Positions 1-6,962 of a stretch of 48,832 bases of DNA are shown here, piece by piece. The notes beneath the pieces were generated by a model. It searched no databases and was not told the origin of the DNA. It saw only the letters and a program-made list of their open reading frames with translations. This DNA is from Prevotellaceae bacterium UBA1746 (GTDB taxonomy: Bacteria > Bacteroidota > Bacteroidia > Bacteroidales > Bacteroidaceae), in contig DCHS01000044.1 of assembly GCA_002314875.1 (NCBI GenBank), positions 1-48,832 on the forward strand, given 5' to 3'. The position numbers and the translations under genes are program-made. Numbering within the stretch: the stretch's first letter is position 1; every line of letters begins with the position of its first letter.

Positions 1-394
1 CCTTCTTTGCGAGAGCGATGTTCTCTTCGAAGGGAAGGTGAGAACCGTCGATCATTACAGAAGAGAAACCATTGTCGATACATTCCTTGCAGATTTCGAA
101 GGTATCACCATGGTCGAGGTGAAGAACGATTTCGGGATTCTCGCAACCGAGTTCCTTAGCATATTCAACAGCACCCTTAGCGAGGTTACGGAGGATGGTA
201 CCATTTGCATAAGCACGAGCACCCTTAGAAACCTGCATGATAACGGGAGACTTGGTCTCAACTGCAGCCTGTACGATAGCCTGCATCTGTTCCATAGTGT
301 TGAAGTTGAAAGCGGGGATAGCATAACCACCAGCTACTGCCTTCTTGAACATCTCGCGAGTATTCACGAGACCGAGTTCTTTGTAACTTGTCAT
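1..394 (-). CDS. fbaA: Class II fructose-bisphosphate aldolase, N-terminal part (cut by window edge)
   Basis: Read on the minus strand from the ATG at 394-392, giving 131 codons before the window ends, so the 3' part is missing. The translation begins MTSYKELGLVNTREMFKKA and contains AIPAFNFNTMEQMQA and the zinc/catalytic segment HLDHGDTFE (residues about 94-102), followed by SVMIDGSHLPFEEN. These are the standard class II aldolase signatures; the Asp-His pair in LDHG is the catalytic acid and a metal ligand in the family. The enzyme interconverts fructose 1,6-bisphosphate with dihydroxyacetone phosphate and glyceraldehyde 3-phosphate in the cytoplasm. A Bacteroidota-type promoter lies about 100 nt upstream on the same strand, and rplM is divergent. 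The other window edge carries PPi-dependent phosphofructokinase, the preceding glycolytic step, but the two are not linked here. Confidence 0.95.
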   Translation of the reverse strand, partial: MTSYKELGLVNTREMFKKAVAGGYAIPAFNFNTMEQMQAIVQAAVETKSPVIMQVSKGARAYANGTILRNLAKGAVEYAKELGCENPEIVLHLDHGDTFEICKECIDNGFSSVMIDGSHLPFEENIALAKK

Positions 395-450
395 AATGTG
401 ATTGAAATTTATGAAATTGGGTTGAAAAATCTATTCGTTTAGCTATAATA

Positions 451-477
451 TATAGAGGAGTGTCTTTTGGACCCTCC
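451..477 (-). promoter_or_regulatory. Stem-loop at the 5' end of the aldolase transcript
   Basis: AGGAG-GTC ... GAC-CTCCT form an imperfect hairpin with a four-to-five base loop just downstream of the predicted transcription start. Its place at the 5' end of the leader suggests an mRNA-stabilising or regulatory hairpin. On the plus strand it is followed by T residues and could look like a terminator, but no plus-strand gene ends there. Confidence 0.4.
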
Positions 478-490
478 TTTTTTCGCTCGA

Positions 491-522
491 CAAAATTACG
501 ACTATCTGCGTTATGCACCAAA
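491..522 (-). promoter_or_regulatory. Bacteroidota-type promoter for the aldolase gene
   Basis: On the minus strand a TAATTTTG -7 box (491-498) is preceded by TTTG (519-522) with a 20-nt spacer, matching TTTG-N19-21-TAnnTTTG. Transcription would start near 484, giving a leader of about 90 nt before the aldolase ATG at 394. Confidence 0.65.
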
Positions 523-623
523 CTTTCTTACGCTTTTTTTGAAAAAATCTGCAATATTTGTTTATTTCAGTTGCCAACGATAGCAATTTTTTACTTTTTC
601 GTGCAAAATATTGTGTTTAAAGG

Positions 624-654
624 TTTGCTGTTTTCGTAGAAATGAGTACTTTTG
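624..654 (+). promoter_or_regulatory. Promoter of the rplM-rpsI-rpsB-tsf operon
   Basis: TTTG at 624-627, a 19-nt spacer and TACTTTTG at 647-654 fit the Bacteroidota sigma consensus. Transcription should start near 660, leaving a leader of about 165 nt before rplM. Confidence 0.7.
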
Positions 655-659
655 CACGC

Positions 660-800
660 CGATTATTATCAAGGGTGCTTAAAAGGCACCGCCCTCATGT
701 GTTAATAGCCGTCTCTTATTTTGGCCTGGAGCGGTGGTTAGGGAATCGTGAGGGAGACGATAAATTTTCTTAGAATCGGGGTTTCATCCCCTAATTAGTA
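660..800 (+). promoter_or_regulatory. Structured leader RNA upstream of rplM, candidate ribosomal-protein autoregulatory element
   Basis: Several complementary segments are visible between the promoter and rplM. GGTGC (674-678) can pair with GCACC (686-690); CGTCTC (710-715) with GAGACG (754-759); CCCTC (692-696) with GAGGG (750-754); CACCGC (687-692) with GCGGTG (731-736); and GGGG (778-781) with CCCC (788-791) around a TTTCAT loop. The first and fourth pairings compete for the same bases, which suggests a switch or pseudoknot. Ribosomal-protein operons are commonly controlled by protein binding to such leaders; L13 leaders are known in other phyla. The role here is inferred from position and pairing only. 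Confidence 0.5.
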
Positions 801-825
801 ACTACAAAAAATTCATTAATTTAGA

Positions 826-1287
826 ATGGACACTTTAAGCTACAAGACCATTTCTGCAAATGCCCAGACTGTCAATAAGGAATGGGTCGTAGTTGATGCT
901 ACTGACCAGGTTCTCGGCCGTCTCGCTACTAAGGTCGCTAAGCTTCTCCGCGGTAAGTATAAGCCCAATTATACTCCCCACGTAGATTGCGGTGACAATG
1001 TTATCATCATCAATGCTGACAAGTTCATCCTCACTGGTAAGAAGATGACTGATCGCATTTACTATCGTTACACTGGTTATCCTGGTGGTCAGCGTGAAGA
1101 TACTCCCGCTTCCATCCTCGCTAAGCCCAACGGTGCAGACCGTCTCATGCGTCGCGTTGTAAAGGGTATGCTCCCCAAGAACCGTCTTGGCCGTCAGCTC
1201 CTCGACAACCTCTATGTATACGCTGGTACCGAGCACAAGCACGAAGCTCAGCAGCCCAAGGTAATCGATATTAACAAACTTAAGTAA
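826..1287 (+). CDS. rplM: 50S ribosomal protein L13
   Basis: The 153-residue product is a normal-length L13 of the large ribosomal subunit. Recognisable segments are WVVVDATDQVLGRLATKVA near residues 20-38, the GDNVIIINADK stretch and the GMLPKNRLGRQ motif typical of L13 in the C-terminal third. The start is the ATG at 826, preceded by an A/T-rich stretch with no Shine-Dalgarno, as usual in this phylum. It is the first gene of an operon with rpsI 19 bp downstream, an arrangement (L13-S9) conserved through most bacteria. A structured leader precedes it. Confidence 0.98.
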   Translation: MDTLSYKTISANAQTVNKEWVVVDATDQVLGRLATKVAKLLRGKYKPNYTPHVDCGDNVIIINADKFILTGKKMTDRIYYRYTGYPGGQREDTPASILAKPNGADRLMRRVVKGMLPKNRLGRQLLDNLYVYAGTEHKHEAQQPKVIDINKLK

Positions 1288-1306
1288 TCAGTAAAGTTCA
1301 CACATT

Positions 1307-1693
1307 ATGGAAATGATCAATGCATTAGGCCGTCGCAAGAGCGCCGTTGCCCGCATCTTCGTAACAGAAGGTACTGGTAAGATTACCATCAACAAGCGTG
1401 ACCTTACCGAATACTTCCCCTCTTCAATTCTCCAGTTCGTAGTAAAGCAGCCCCTCAACCTCCTCGAAGTTGCTGAGAAGTACGACATCAAGGTAAACCT
1501 CCAGGGTGGTGGTTTCACCGGTCAGAGCCAGGCTCTTCGCCTCGCTATCGCTCGCGCTCTCGTTAAGATCAATGCTGAGGACAAGAAGGCACTCCGTACT
1601 GCAGGTTTCGTAACCCGTGACTCTCGTCAGGTAGAACGTAAGAAGCCCGGTCAGCCCAAGGCTCGTCGTCGCTTCCAGTTCAGCAAGCGTTAA
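1307..1693 (+). CDS. rpsI: 30S ribosomal protein S9
   Basis: The 128-residue product carries the S9 landmarks: an N-terminal NALGRRKSAVARIF, a central GGGFTGQSQALRLAIARAL, and the very basic C-terminal tail KKPGQPKARRRFQFSKR whose end reaches the ribosomal P site in known structures. It lies 19 bp after rplM in the conserved L13-S9 pair and is followed by a 211-bp gap before rpsB that holds hairpins but no promoter of the recognised type, so S2 and EF-Ts are probably on the same transcript. Confidence 0.98.
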   Translation: MEMINALGRRKSAVARIFVTEGTGKITINKRDLTEYFPSSILQFVVKQPLNLLEVAEKYDIKVNLQGGGFTGQSQALRLAIARALVKINAEDKKALRTAGFVTRDSRQVERKKPGQPKARRRFQFSKR

Positions 1694-1904
1694 TCTATTT
1701 TTCGGCACATCTATTATATATATAGATTATCCTTCGCTGAATATAGTTGCTTAGCATCTAAATCCGTCAGACTTGTACCACGTGTGGTCCACAATTACTT
1801 GCGGATTGGTTAAGTCCTACCTAAAAGGACACAACTTAAAAAGAAAGTAAACAACAACTCGTTGTAAATGGCGCAAGGCCGTTACAACAAACACACACAT
1901 CAAA
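1694..1904 (+). promoter_or_regulatory. Structured intergenic leader between rpsI and rpsB
   Basis: This 211-bp gap has no plausible gene. It contains an AT-rich hairpin right after rpsI (1709-1727), ACCA/TGGT around CGTG (1777-1788), GTCCT/AGGAC (1814-1818 with 1826-1830), and GTTGTAA (1861-1867) that pairs perfectly with TTACAAC (1882-1888). The GTTG part of the last stem can pair instead with CAAC just upstream, giving two alternative folds close to the rpsB start. I see no TAnnTTTG promoter. An S2-responsive leader is a reasonable guess, since rpsB-tsf is autoregulated by S2 in other bacteria. Confidence 0.35.
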
Positions 1905-2708
1905 ATGTCAAGAACAAATTTTGAAACTCTTCTTGAGGCTGGTTGCCACTTTGGTCACCTCAAGCGTAAGTGGAATCCCGCAATGGCTCCCTATATCTTC
2001 ATGGAGCGTAACGGTATCCACATCCTCGACCTTCACAAGACTGTTGCTAAGGTAGACGAAGCAGCAGAAGCTCTTAAGGCAATTGCTAAGAGCGGTCGAC
2101 TCATCCTTTTTGTAGCTACTAAGAAGCAGGCCAAGGAAATCGTTGCTGAAAAGGCAACCTCCGTTAATATGCCCTACGTTACCGAGCGCTGGCCCGGTGG
2201 TATGCTCACCAACTTCCAGACCATTCGCAAGGCTGTGAAGAAGATGGCTAACATCGATAAGCTCACCGCTGATGGTACTTTCTCTAACCTCTCAAAGCGT
2301 GAGATCCTCCAGATCAGCCGCCAGCGTGCAAAGCTCGAGAAGAACCTCGGCTCTATCGCTGACCTCAAGCGTCTCCCCGCTGCACTCTTCGTTATCGACG
2401 TTTGCAAGGAACACATCGCTGTTAAGGAAGCTCATCGCCTTGGTATCCCCGTATTCGGTATCGTTGATACCAACGCTGATCCCAACTGCTGCGACTTCGT
2501 AATCCCCGCTAATGACGATGCTACCAAGAGCATCGAGGTTATCCTCGACGCTTGCTGCGGTGCTATCGCTGAAGGTGTTGAAGAACGCAAGCTTGAGAAG
2601 GCTGAAGAAGCTCCCGCTGAAGGCAAGGAGGAACGCCCCCGTCGCAACCAGCGTGCTGCTCGTGCTGAAAAGGCTGAAGCTCCTGTAGAAGCTCCCGCTG
2701 CTGAGTAA
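1905..2708 (+). CDS. rpsB: 30S ribosomal protein S2
   Basis: The 267-residue product starts with NFETLLEAGCHFGHLKRKWNP and includes MAPYIFMERNGIHILDL, ERWPGGMLTNF and the VIDVCKEHIAVKEAHRLGIP / DTNADP segments that define S2 of the small subunit. After about residue 225 comes a low-complexity tail rich in Ala, Glu, Lys and Arg (KAEEAPAEGKEERPRRNQ and on), longer than in E. coli S2 and common in this phylum. It is followed by tsf as in nearly all bacteria, but a strong hairpin with a T-rich run separates them. Confidence 0.98.
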   Translation: MSRTNFETLLEAGCHFGHLKRKWNPAMAPYIFMERNGIHILDLHKTVAKVDEAAEALKAIAKSGRLILFVATKKQAKEIVAEKATSVNMPYVTERWPGGMLTNFQTIRKAVKKMANIDKLTADGTFSNLSKREILQISRQRAKLEKNLGSIADLKRLPAALFVIDVCKEHIAVKEAHRLGIPVFGIVDTNADPNCCDFVIPANDDATKSIEVILDACCGAIAEGVEERKLEKAEEAPAEGKEERPRRNQRAARAEKAEAPVEAPAAE

Positions 2709-2725
2709 TCACGAATCATCTACAA

Positions 2726-2772
2726 TTAAGGTTTAGGGCCATATCGGCCTTAAACTTTAATTTTCATTTTTT
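2726..2772 (+). terminator. Strong hairpin plus T-rich run between rpsB and tsf (attenuator-like)
   Basis: Bases 2726-2740 and 2746-2760 form a 15-bp stem with two G-U pairs around the loop ATATC, followed by TTTTCATTTTTT. This has the form of an intrinsic terminator. As no separate promoter is seen before tsf, it probably lowers rather than ends transcription into tsf. Confidence 0.7.
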
Positions 2773-2804
2773 CCAATAATCTTTTAAATTACTATTACTG
2801 TATT

Positions 2805-3800
2805 ATGGCAGTATCTATTGAAGATATCAAGAAGCTCCGCACTATGACTGGTGCTGGTCTTTCTGACTGTAAGAACGCTCTCAACGAGGCTGAAGGCAAT
2901 CTCGAAGCCGCTATCGAACTTATCCGTAAGCGTGGTCAGGCTATCGCTGCAAAGCGTAGCGACCGTGAGGCAGGTGAAGGTTGTGTACTCGCTAAGGTTG
3001 ATGGCAACTTCGGTGCTATCTGTGCACTCAAGTGTGAAACCGACTTCGTAGCTAAGAATGCTGACTTCGTAGCTCTCGCTACCAAGATTATCAACGCTGC
3101 AGTTGCTGCTCGTTGCACCACTAAGGAAGAAGTTGCTGCTCTTCCCCTCGAAGACGCTACCGTTGCTGAACTCATCACTCGTCAGAGCGGTGTTACCGGT
3201 GAAAAGATGGAACTCGATGGTTACCAGGTTGTAACTGGCGAATCTATCGCTGCTTACGACCACCAGAACGCTCACTCTCTCTGTACTCTCGTTGCATTCA
3301 ACATGCCCGTTGCTGATCCTACCGTAGGTAAGAACATCGCAATGCAGGTTGCTTCTGCTTCTCCCGCTGGTGTTAACTCTGCTAGCATTCCCCAGGAGAC
3401 TATCGATGCAGAACTCCGCGTAGCTGTTGAAAAGACTCGTGAAGAGCAGATTCAGCGTGCAGTTGTTAACGCTATCAAGAAGGCTGGTTTCAACCCTGCT
3501 CACTTCGATTCTGAAGACCACATGGAAAGCAACCAGGCTAAGGGTTGGATTACTGCTGAAGACGTAGCTAAGGTTAAGGAAATCATTGCTACCGAAAGCG
3601 AAAAGGCTGCTGCTAATATCAAGGACGCTATGATCCAGAACATCGCTCAGGGTCGTCTCAAGAAGTTCTTCAAGGAGGTTTGCCTCGTTGAACAGGAATA
3701 CATTTGGGACAAGGCTCTCACCGTTGAGGCTTACCTCAACAGCGTAGAAAAGGGTCTTACCGTAACTGATTTCAAGCGCTTCACTCTTCGTGCTGAATAA
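2805..3800 (+). CDS. tsf: Translation elongation factor Ts
   Basis: The 331-residue product begins SIEDIKKLRTMTGAGLSDCK, the EF-Ts N-terminal UBA-like domain with the conserved TGAGxxDCKxAL motif, then CALKCETDFVAKN, the core-domain segment contacting EF-Tu (Asp-Phe pair in TDFV). It catalyses GDP/GTP exchange on EF-Tu in the cytoplasm. It is longer than E. coli EF-Ts (283 residues) because of an extended core domain, which is usual in Bacteroidota. The gene follows rpsB after an attenuator-like hairpin and ends about 30 bp before a further GC-rich hairpin. Confidence 0.97.
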   Translation: MAVSIEDIKKLRTMTGAGLSDCKNALNEAEGNLEAAIELIRKRGQAIAAKRSDREAGEGCVLAKVDGNFGAICALKCETDFVAKNADFVALATKIINAAVAARCTTKEEVAALPLEDATVAELITRQSGVTGEKMELDGYQVVTGESIAAYDHQNAHSLCTLVAFNMPVADPTVGKNIAMQVASASPAGVNSASIPQETIDAELRVAVEKTREEQIQRAVVNAIKKAGFNPAHFDSEDHMESNQAKGWITAEDVAKVKEIIATESEKAAANIKDAMIQNIAQGRLKKFFKEVCLVEQEYIWDKALTVEAYLNSVEKGLTVTDFKRFTLRAE

Positions 3801-3828
3801 TTTTAGACTCCTCTAATATTATTTATAC

Positions 3829-3856
3829 TGCGGGCTGGTCTTCGGGTCGGCCCGCA
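3829..3856 (+). terminator. GC-rich hairpin after tsf
   Basis: TGCGGGC (3829-3835) pairs with GCCCGCA (3850-3856), a GC-rich stem right after the end of the ribosomal operon. The downstream tract (TTTCTC) is only weakly T-rich, so termination may be partial, and the start of the next gene is only 13 bp away. Confidence 0.55.
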
Positions 3857-3868
3857 TTTCTCTTCAAT

Positions 3869-5335
3869 ATGCGACTTTTATCTCAAACAGAAATTGCTGA
3901 ACGCCTGAACACAAAGATGTTCAAAATGTTATCCGAGACCGTTGACGAAATGGGCTTGGAGGCTTACATCGTGGGGGGCTATGTGCGTGATATGATTCTC
4001 GAACGCCCGTCAAAGGATGTTGATGTTGTAGTAGTCAGCAATGTTGAATTTATGGAGAAAACCGGCAAGGCGAATCCTGGCATCGAATTGGCTATGGCTT
4101 TTACCAAGCGTTTGGGAAAGGGTGCGCATTGTTCCTATTTCAAAAATTTTGGAACTGCACAGGTAAAGTGGCATGGTGAAGAGGTTGAATTTGTAGGAGC
4201 ACGCAAGGAAAGTTACACTCGCGATTCCCGCAAACCTATTGTAGAAGACGGTACGCTTGATGACGATCAGAAACGCCGAGACTTTACGATTAACGCTATG
4301 GCGCTGTGTCTTAACGCTTCTCGTTTTGGTGAACTTGTAGATCCCTTCGACGGTATCTACGATTTAGAAGACGGCATCATTTCAACGCCCCTCGATCCAG
4401 ATATCACATTCAGCGATGACCCTCTTCGTATGATGCGTTGCGTTCGCTTTGCAACGCAGCTCAAATTTACGATTGAAGAGGAAACCTTTGCAGCCCTCGA
4501 ACGCAACAAAGAGCGTATAAAGATTATTTCTCAGGAGAGAATCATAGATGAACTCAACAAAATTATGAAAGCGCCGAATCCTAGTATTGGTTTCGTGGAA
4601 TTGCAGCGCTGTGGTCTTTTGGAGTTGATTCTTCCTGAGGTTTCAGCCCTTGATATTGTTGAGGAACGCAACGGAAGAAAACATAAGAATAACTTCTACC
4701 ATACTTTGGAAGTTCTTGATAATGTAGCTAAGAATTCCGACAATCTCTGGCTCCGTTGGGGTGCTCTTCTGCACGATATAGGGAAACCCAAATCGAAGCG
4801 TTGGGATCCTTTGGTTGGTTGGACTTTCCATAATCACAACTATTTAGGAATGAGGATGGTAAAACCTCTTTTCCATCGTATGAAACTCCCTCTCGACGAG
4901 CGTTTGAAGTATGTAGAGAAACTCGTTGATCTTCACATGCGACCGATTAATATCGCCGATGAGGAAGTTACGGATTCTGCAGTTCGTCGTTTGCTGTTTG
5001 AAGCAGGTGATGACATAGATGATCTCATGCTCCTTTGCGAGGCTGATATTACCAGTAAAAATGAGCAGCGTAAGCGTGGTTTCCGTGAGAACTATCAGCT
5101 TGTGCGTCAGAAACTCGTCGATATCGAAGAGAAAGACCGCATCCGCAATTTCCAGCCACCAGTTGATGGTGATGAGATTATGCAAATTTTCGGTTTGACA
5201 CCCTGCAAGGAAGTTGGTATCCTCAAGACTGCTCTTAAAGATGCCATCCTCGATGGTGAAGTTCCTAATGATCATGAACCAGCTCTTTCTTTTATCATGG
5301 AAAAGGCGAAGACTATGGGTTTGGAAGTTAAATAA
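3869..5335 (+). CDS. cca: CCA-adding type tRNA nucleotidyltransferase with HD domain
   Basis: The 488-residue product is a class II nucleotidyltransferase of the poly(A) polymerase/CCA-adding family. Near the N-terminus it has YIVGGYVRDMIL and KDVDVVVV (the DxD metal site), then RRDFTINAMAL, and the RNA-binding helices with DPLRMMRCVRFATQLKF. A C-terminal HD phosphohydrolase domain follows, with HTLEVLDNV and the HD pair at residues 302-303 (LLHDIGKPK). The family adds or repairs the 3' CCA end of tRNAs. Sequence alone does not separate CCA-adding from poly(A)-adding enzymes here; CCA addition is the usual role of a single-copy gene in this phylum. It follows tsf by 68 bp, separated by a GC-rich hairpin, and ends in a strong terminator. 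Confidence 0.88.
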   Translation: MRLLSQTEIAERLNTKMFKMLSETVDEMGLEAYIVGGYVRDMILERPSKDVDVVVVSNVEFMEKTGKANPGIELAMAFTKRLGKGAHCSYFKNFGTAQVKWHGEEVEFVGARKESYTRDSRKPIVEDGTLDDDQKRRDFTINAMALCLNASRFGELVDPFDGIYDLEDGIISTPLDPDITFSDDPLRMMRCVRFATQLKFTIEEETFAALERNKERIKIISQERIIDELNKIMKAPNPSIGFVELQRCGLLELILPEVSALDIVEERNGRKHKNNFYHTLEVLDNVAKNSDNLWLRWGALLHDIGKPKSKRWDPLVGWTFHNHNYLGMRMVKPLFHRMKLPLDERLKYVEKLVDLHMRPINIADEEVTDSAVRRLLFEAGDDIDDLMLLCEADITSKNEQRKRGFRENYQLVRQKLVDIEEKDRIRNFQPPVDGDEIMQIFGLTPCKEVGILKTALKDAILDGEVPNDHEPALSFIMEKAKTMGLEVK

Positions 5336-5378
5336 AGTCTCGTGCTTCAGGTTATTCCTGATCCACGAGACTTTTTTC
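5336..5378 (+). terminator. Intrinsic terminator after cca
   Basis: AGTCTCGTG (5336-5344) pairs with CACGAGACT (5364-5372), with an inner CAGG/CCTG stem, followed by a run of six T. Since the next gene converges, the A-rich flank on the other side may also let it act for the minus strand. Confidence 0.9.
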
Positions 5379-5431
5379 ATGGTTTTCTGTTCTTGCAAAG
5401 TTTACAAGTGAACCATTTTTAATGTGCTGTT

Positions 5432-6322
5432 CTAACGACCTAACAACGCGAGGCGCTTTTTTACAAGCTCCACGAATTCGTAGTTCTTCATCCCCCAGTC
5501 AGGAGCGATAAGAAGAGATTTGGGAGAAGACGAAGTGAAACGTTCGAGAGTGATGTCAGGTCGTAGGCGGATGATGAAATCACAAACTAGATCCGCATAT
5601 TCTTCGGAGGTCTTGTAAAGCGAAAAATCTTCGGGATGCTCGGCATATTCTTTTGCCATCTTCGTTCCCTTGATTATTTGTAATTGATGCAGTTTCAGAG
5701 TATCCAAAGGGAGATTGTTTAGTAATTCAGCCTGAGACATGATATCTTCATGACTTTCTCCCGGCAAACCGAGAATGAGATGAACGCCAACGTAAATGCC
5801 GGCGTCGTGCGTCTTACGAATTGCTTCAGCAGCACAGGAAAAATCATGTCCGCGGTTAATGCGAAGCAGAGTACGGTCGAGACAGGACTCTACACCGTAT
5901 TCTACCATAACAAAAGTCCGCTTGGCAAGTTCGGAAAGATAAGAAAGGAGGGTAGGGGGCATGCAATCAGGACGCGTTCCTATAACAAGGCCGACGATAT
6001 CCTTGACTTTTAATGCCTCTTCATAGAGCGAAATTAAATGTTCAACTTCACCATATGTACTAGTGTATGCTTGGAAATAGGCAAGGTATCTCATTGAAGG
6101 ATATTTTCTTGCAAAGAACTCCTTTCCACGTTCCAACTGTTCAGTAACACTCTCTGAAGTCTCGCAGTATTCAGGATTGAAGGACTGATTATTGCAGTAA
6201 GTACATCCTCCCCAACCCACCGTGCCGTCACGATTAGGACAAGTAAAACCCGCGTTGATACTGAGTTTTTGTATTTTTCCGTCGAAATGTTCTTTGAGAA
6301 AGTCAGACAGCGTCTTGTACAT
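5432..6322 (-). CDS. TIGR01212-family radical SAM protein (YhcC-like)
   Basis: The 296-residue product has the variant iron-sulfur motif of this family: Cys28, Cys40 and Cys43, i.e. C-x11-C-x2-C rather than the common C-x3-C-x2-C, within SINAGFTCPNRDG and GGCTYC. Further family segments are RYLAYFQAYTSTY, GLVIGTRPDCMP, VEYGVESCLDRTL and GVHLILGLPGE. It should bind a [4Fe-4S] cluster and S-adenosylmethionine and make a 5'-deoxyadenosyl radical in the cytoplasm. The substrate of the YhcC-like group is not established as far as I know; relation to Elp3 suggests RNA modification, which is only inference. It is a single gene divergent from the YhcH gene, with interleaved promoters between them. 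Confidence 0.9.
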   Translation of the reverse strand: MYKTLSDFLKEHFDGKIQKLSINAGFTCPNRDGTVGWGGCTYCNNQSFNPEYCETSESVTEQLERGKEFFARKYPSMRYLAYFQAYTSTYGEVEHLISLYEEALKVKDIVGLVIGTRPDCMPPTLLSYLSELAKRTFVMVEYGVESCLDRTLLRINRGHDFSCAAEAIRKTHDAGIYVGVHLILGLPGESHEDIMSQAELLNNLPLDTLKLHQLQIIKGTKMAKEYAEHPEDFSLYKTSEEYADLVCDFIIRLRPDITLERFTSSSPKSLLIAPDWGMKNYEFVELVKKRLALLGR

Positions 6323-6363
6323 ATTTTTCAGTCCAAAAATGGCATTAATGTGCTAAATTTGTA

Positions 6364-6394
6364 CAAAAATAAAGATTTTCTTTGGTATTTCAAA
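6364..6394 (-). promoter_or_regulatory. Promoter of the radical SAM gene
   Basis: On the minus strand TATTTTTG (6364-6371) is the -7 box and TTTG (6391-6394) the -33 box, with a 19-nt spacer. It overlaps the promoter of the divergent YhcH gene. Confidence 0.6.
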
Positions 6395-6412
6395 GCATTA
6401 TTGCTAAATTTG
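6381..6412 (+). promoter_or_regulatory. Promoter of the YhcH-DUF4301 genes
   Basis: TTTG (6381-6384), a 20-nt spacer and TAAATTTG (6405-6412) match the Bacteroidota promoter. The -33 box of the opposing minus-strand promoter (6391-6394) lies inside this spacer, so polymerase can probably bind only one of the two at a time. Confidence 0.65.
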
Positions 6413-6484
6413 TAGGCGAAAAATTGTGTACTGACAGCATTTTGCTGTTGCTACCCCTAAATAATGACTTCATTTCAATAGGAT

Positions 6485-6937
6485 ATGATACTCGGTAAAC
6501 TCTGTGACTGGGAACGTTATGCTGCTTTGCATCCCGCCTTTGAAAAGCTCTTCAAATTTGTTGCAGAGCATGATCTTTCGCAGTTCCCTCTGGAAAGAAT
6601 TGTTCTCGATGGTACAGAACTTTATATAAATATGGCTGAGCCAGAACTTAAGACACGGGATAACCAGAAACTCGAAATCCATCGCGAATATATCGATGTA
6701 CATTTCCCCCTAACTGGTGAAGAAATTTGTGGTTGGACTCCGACTTCCGAATTGAAAGTGGAAAGTGATGCTCCTTTTAACGAAACAGATGACTTTGCTC
6801 TCTATAATGAGACTGCTCAAACTTATTTCAAGGCACTTCCTGGTCATTTTTATATTATGTACCCCGAAGATGCCCATGCCCCAATCATCGGAGAAGGAAA
6901 AATAAAGAAAGCAATCGCTAAAGTTCGCATTCATTAA
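6485..6937 (+). CDS. YhcH/YjgK/YiaL family protein (DUF386, cupin-like)
   Basis: The 150-residue product matches the YhcH/EbgC-like family in length and layout: a helical start (ERYAALHPAFEKLFKF), then beta strands with the metal-site region LEIHREYIDVHFPLTGEEICGW and a C-terminal FYIMYPEDAHAPIIGEG in which His is a typical ligand. Some members are sugar anomerases acting on sialic acid or other monosaccharides; others accompany glycosidases. No sugar catabolic gene is next to it here, and the downstream partner, 25 bp away, is a DUF4301 protein, so its substrate is open. Confidence 0.8.
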   Translation: MILGKLCDWERYAALHPAFEKLFKFVAEHDLSQFPLERIVLDGTELYINMAEPELKTRDNQKLEIHREYIDVHFPLTGEEICGWTPTSELKVESDAPFNETDDFALYNETAQTYFKALPGHFYIMYPEDAHAPIIGEGKIKKAIAKVRIH

Positions 6938-6962
6938 ACAATAACTCCTAAAATTTAATATA

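Noticed and set aside
451..483. Plus-strand terminator between the aldolase gene and rplM
   Set aside because: No plus-strand gene ends here; the hairpin is better explained as the 5' hairpin of the minus-strand aldolase transcript.
2784..3521. 245-codon minus-strand frame opposite tsf
   Set aside because: Same reason: a shadow caused by the few codons used in EF-Ts; Ser/Thr-rich product without any recognisable feature.
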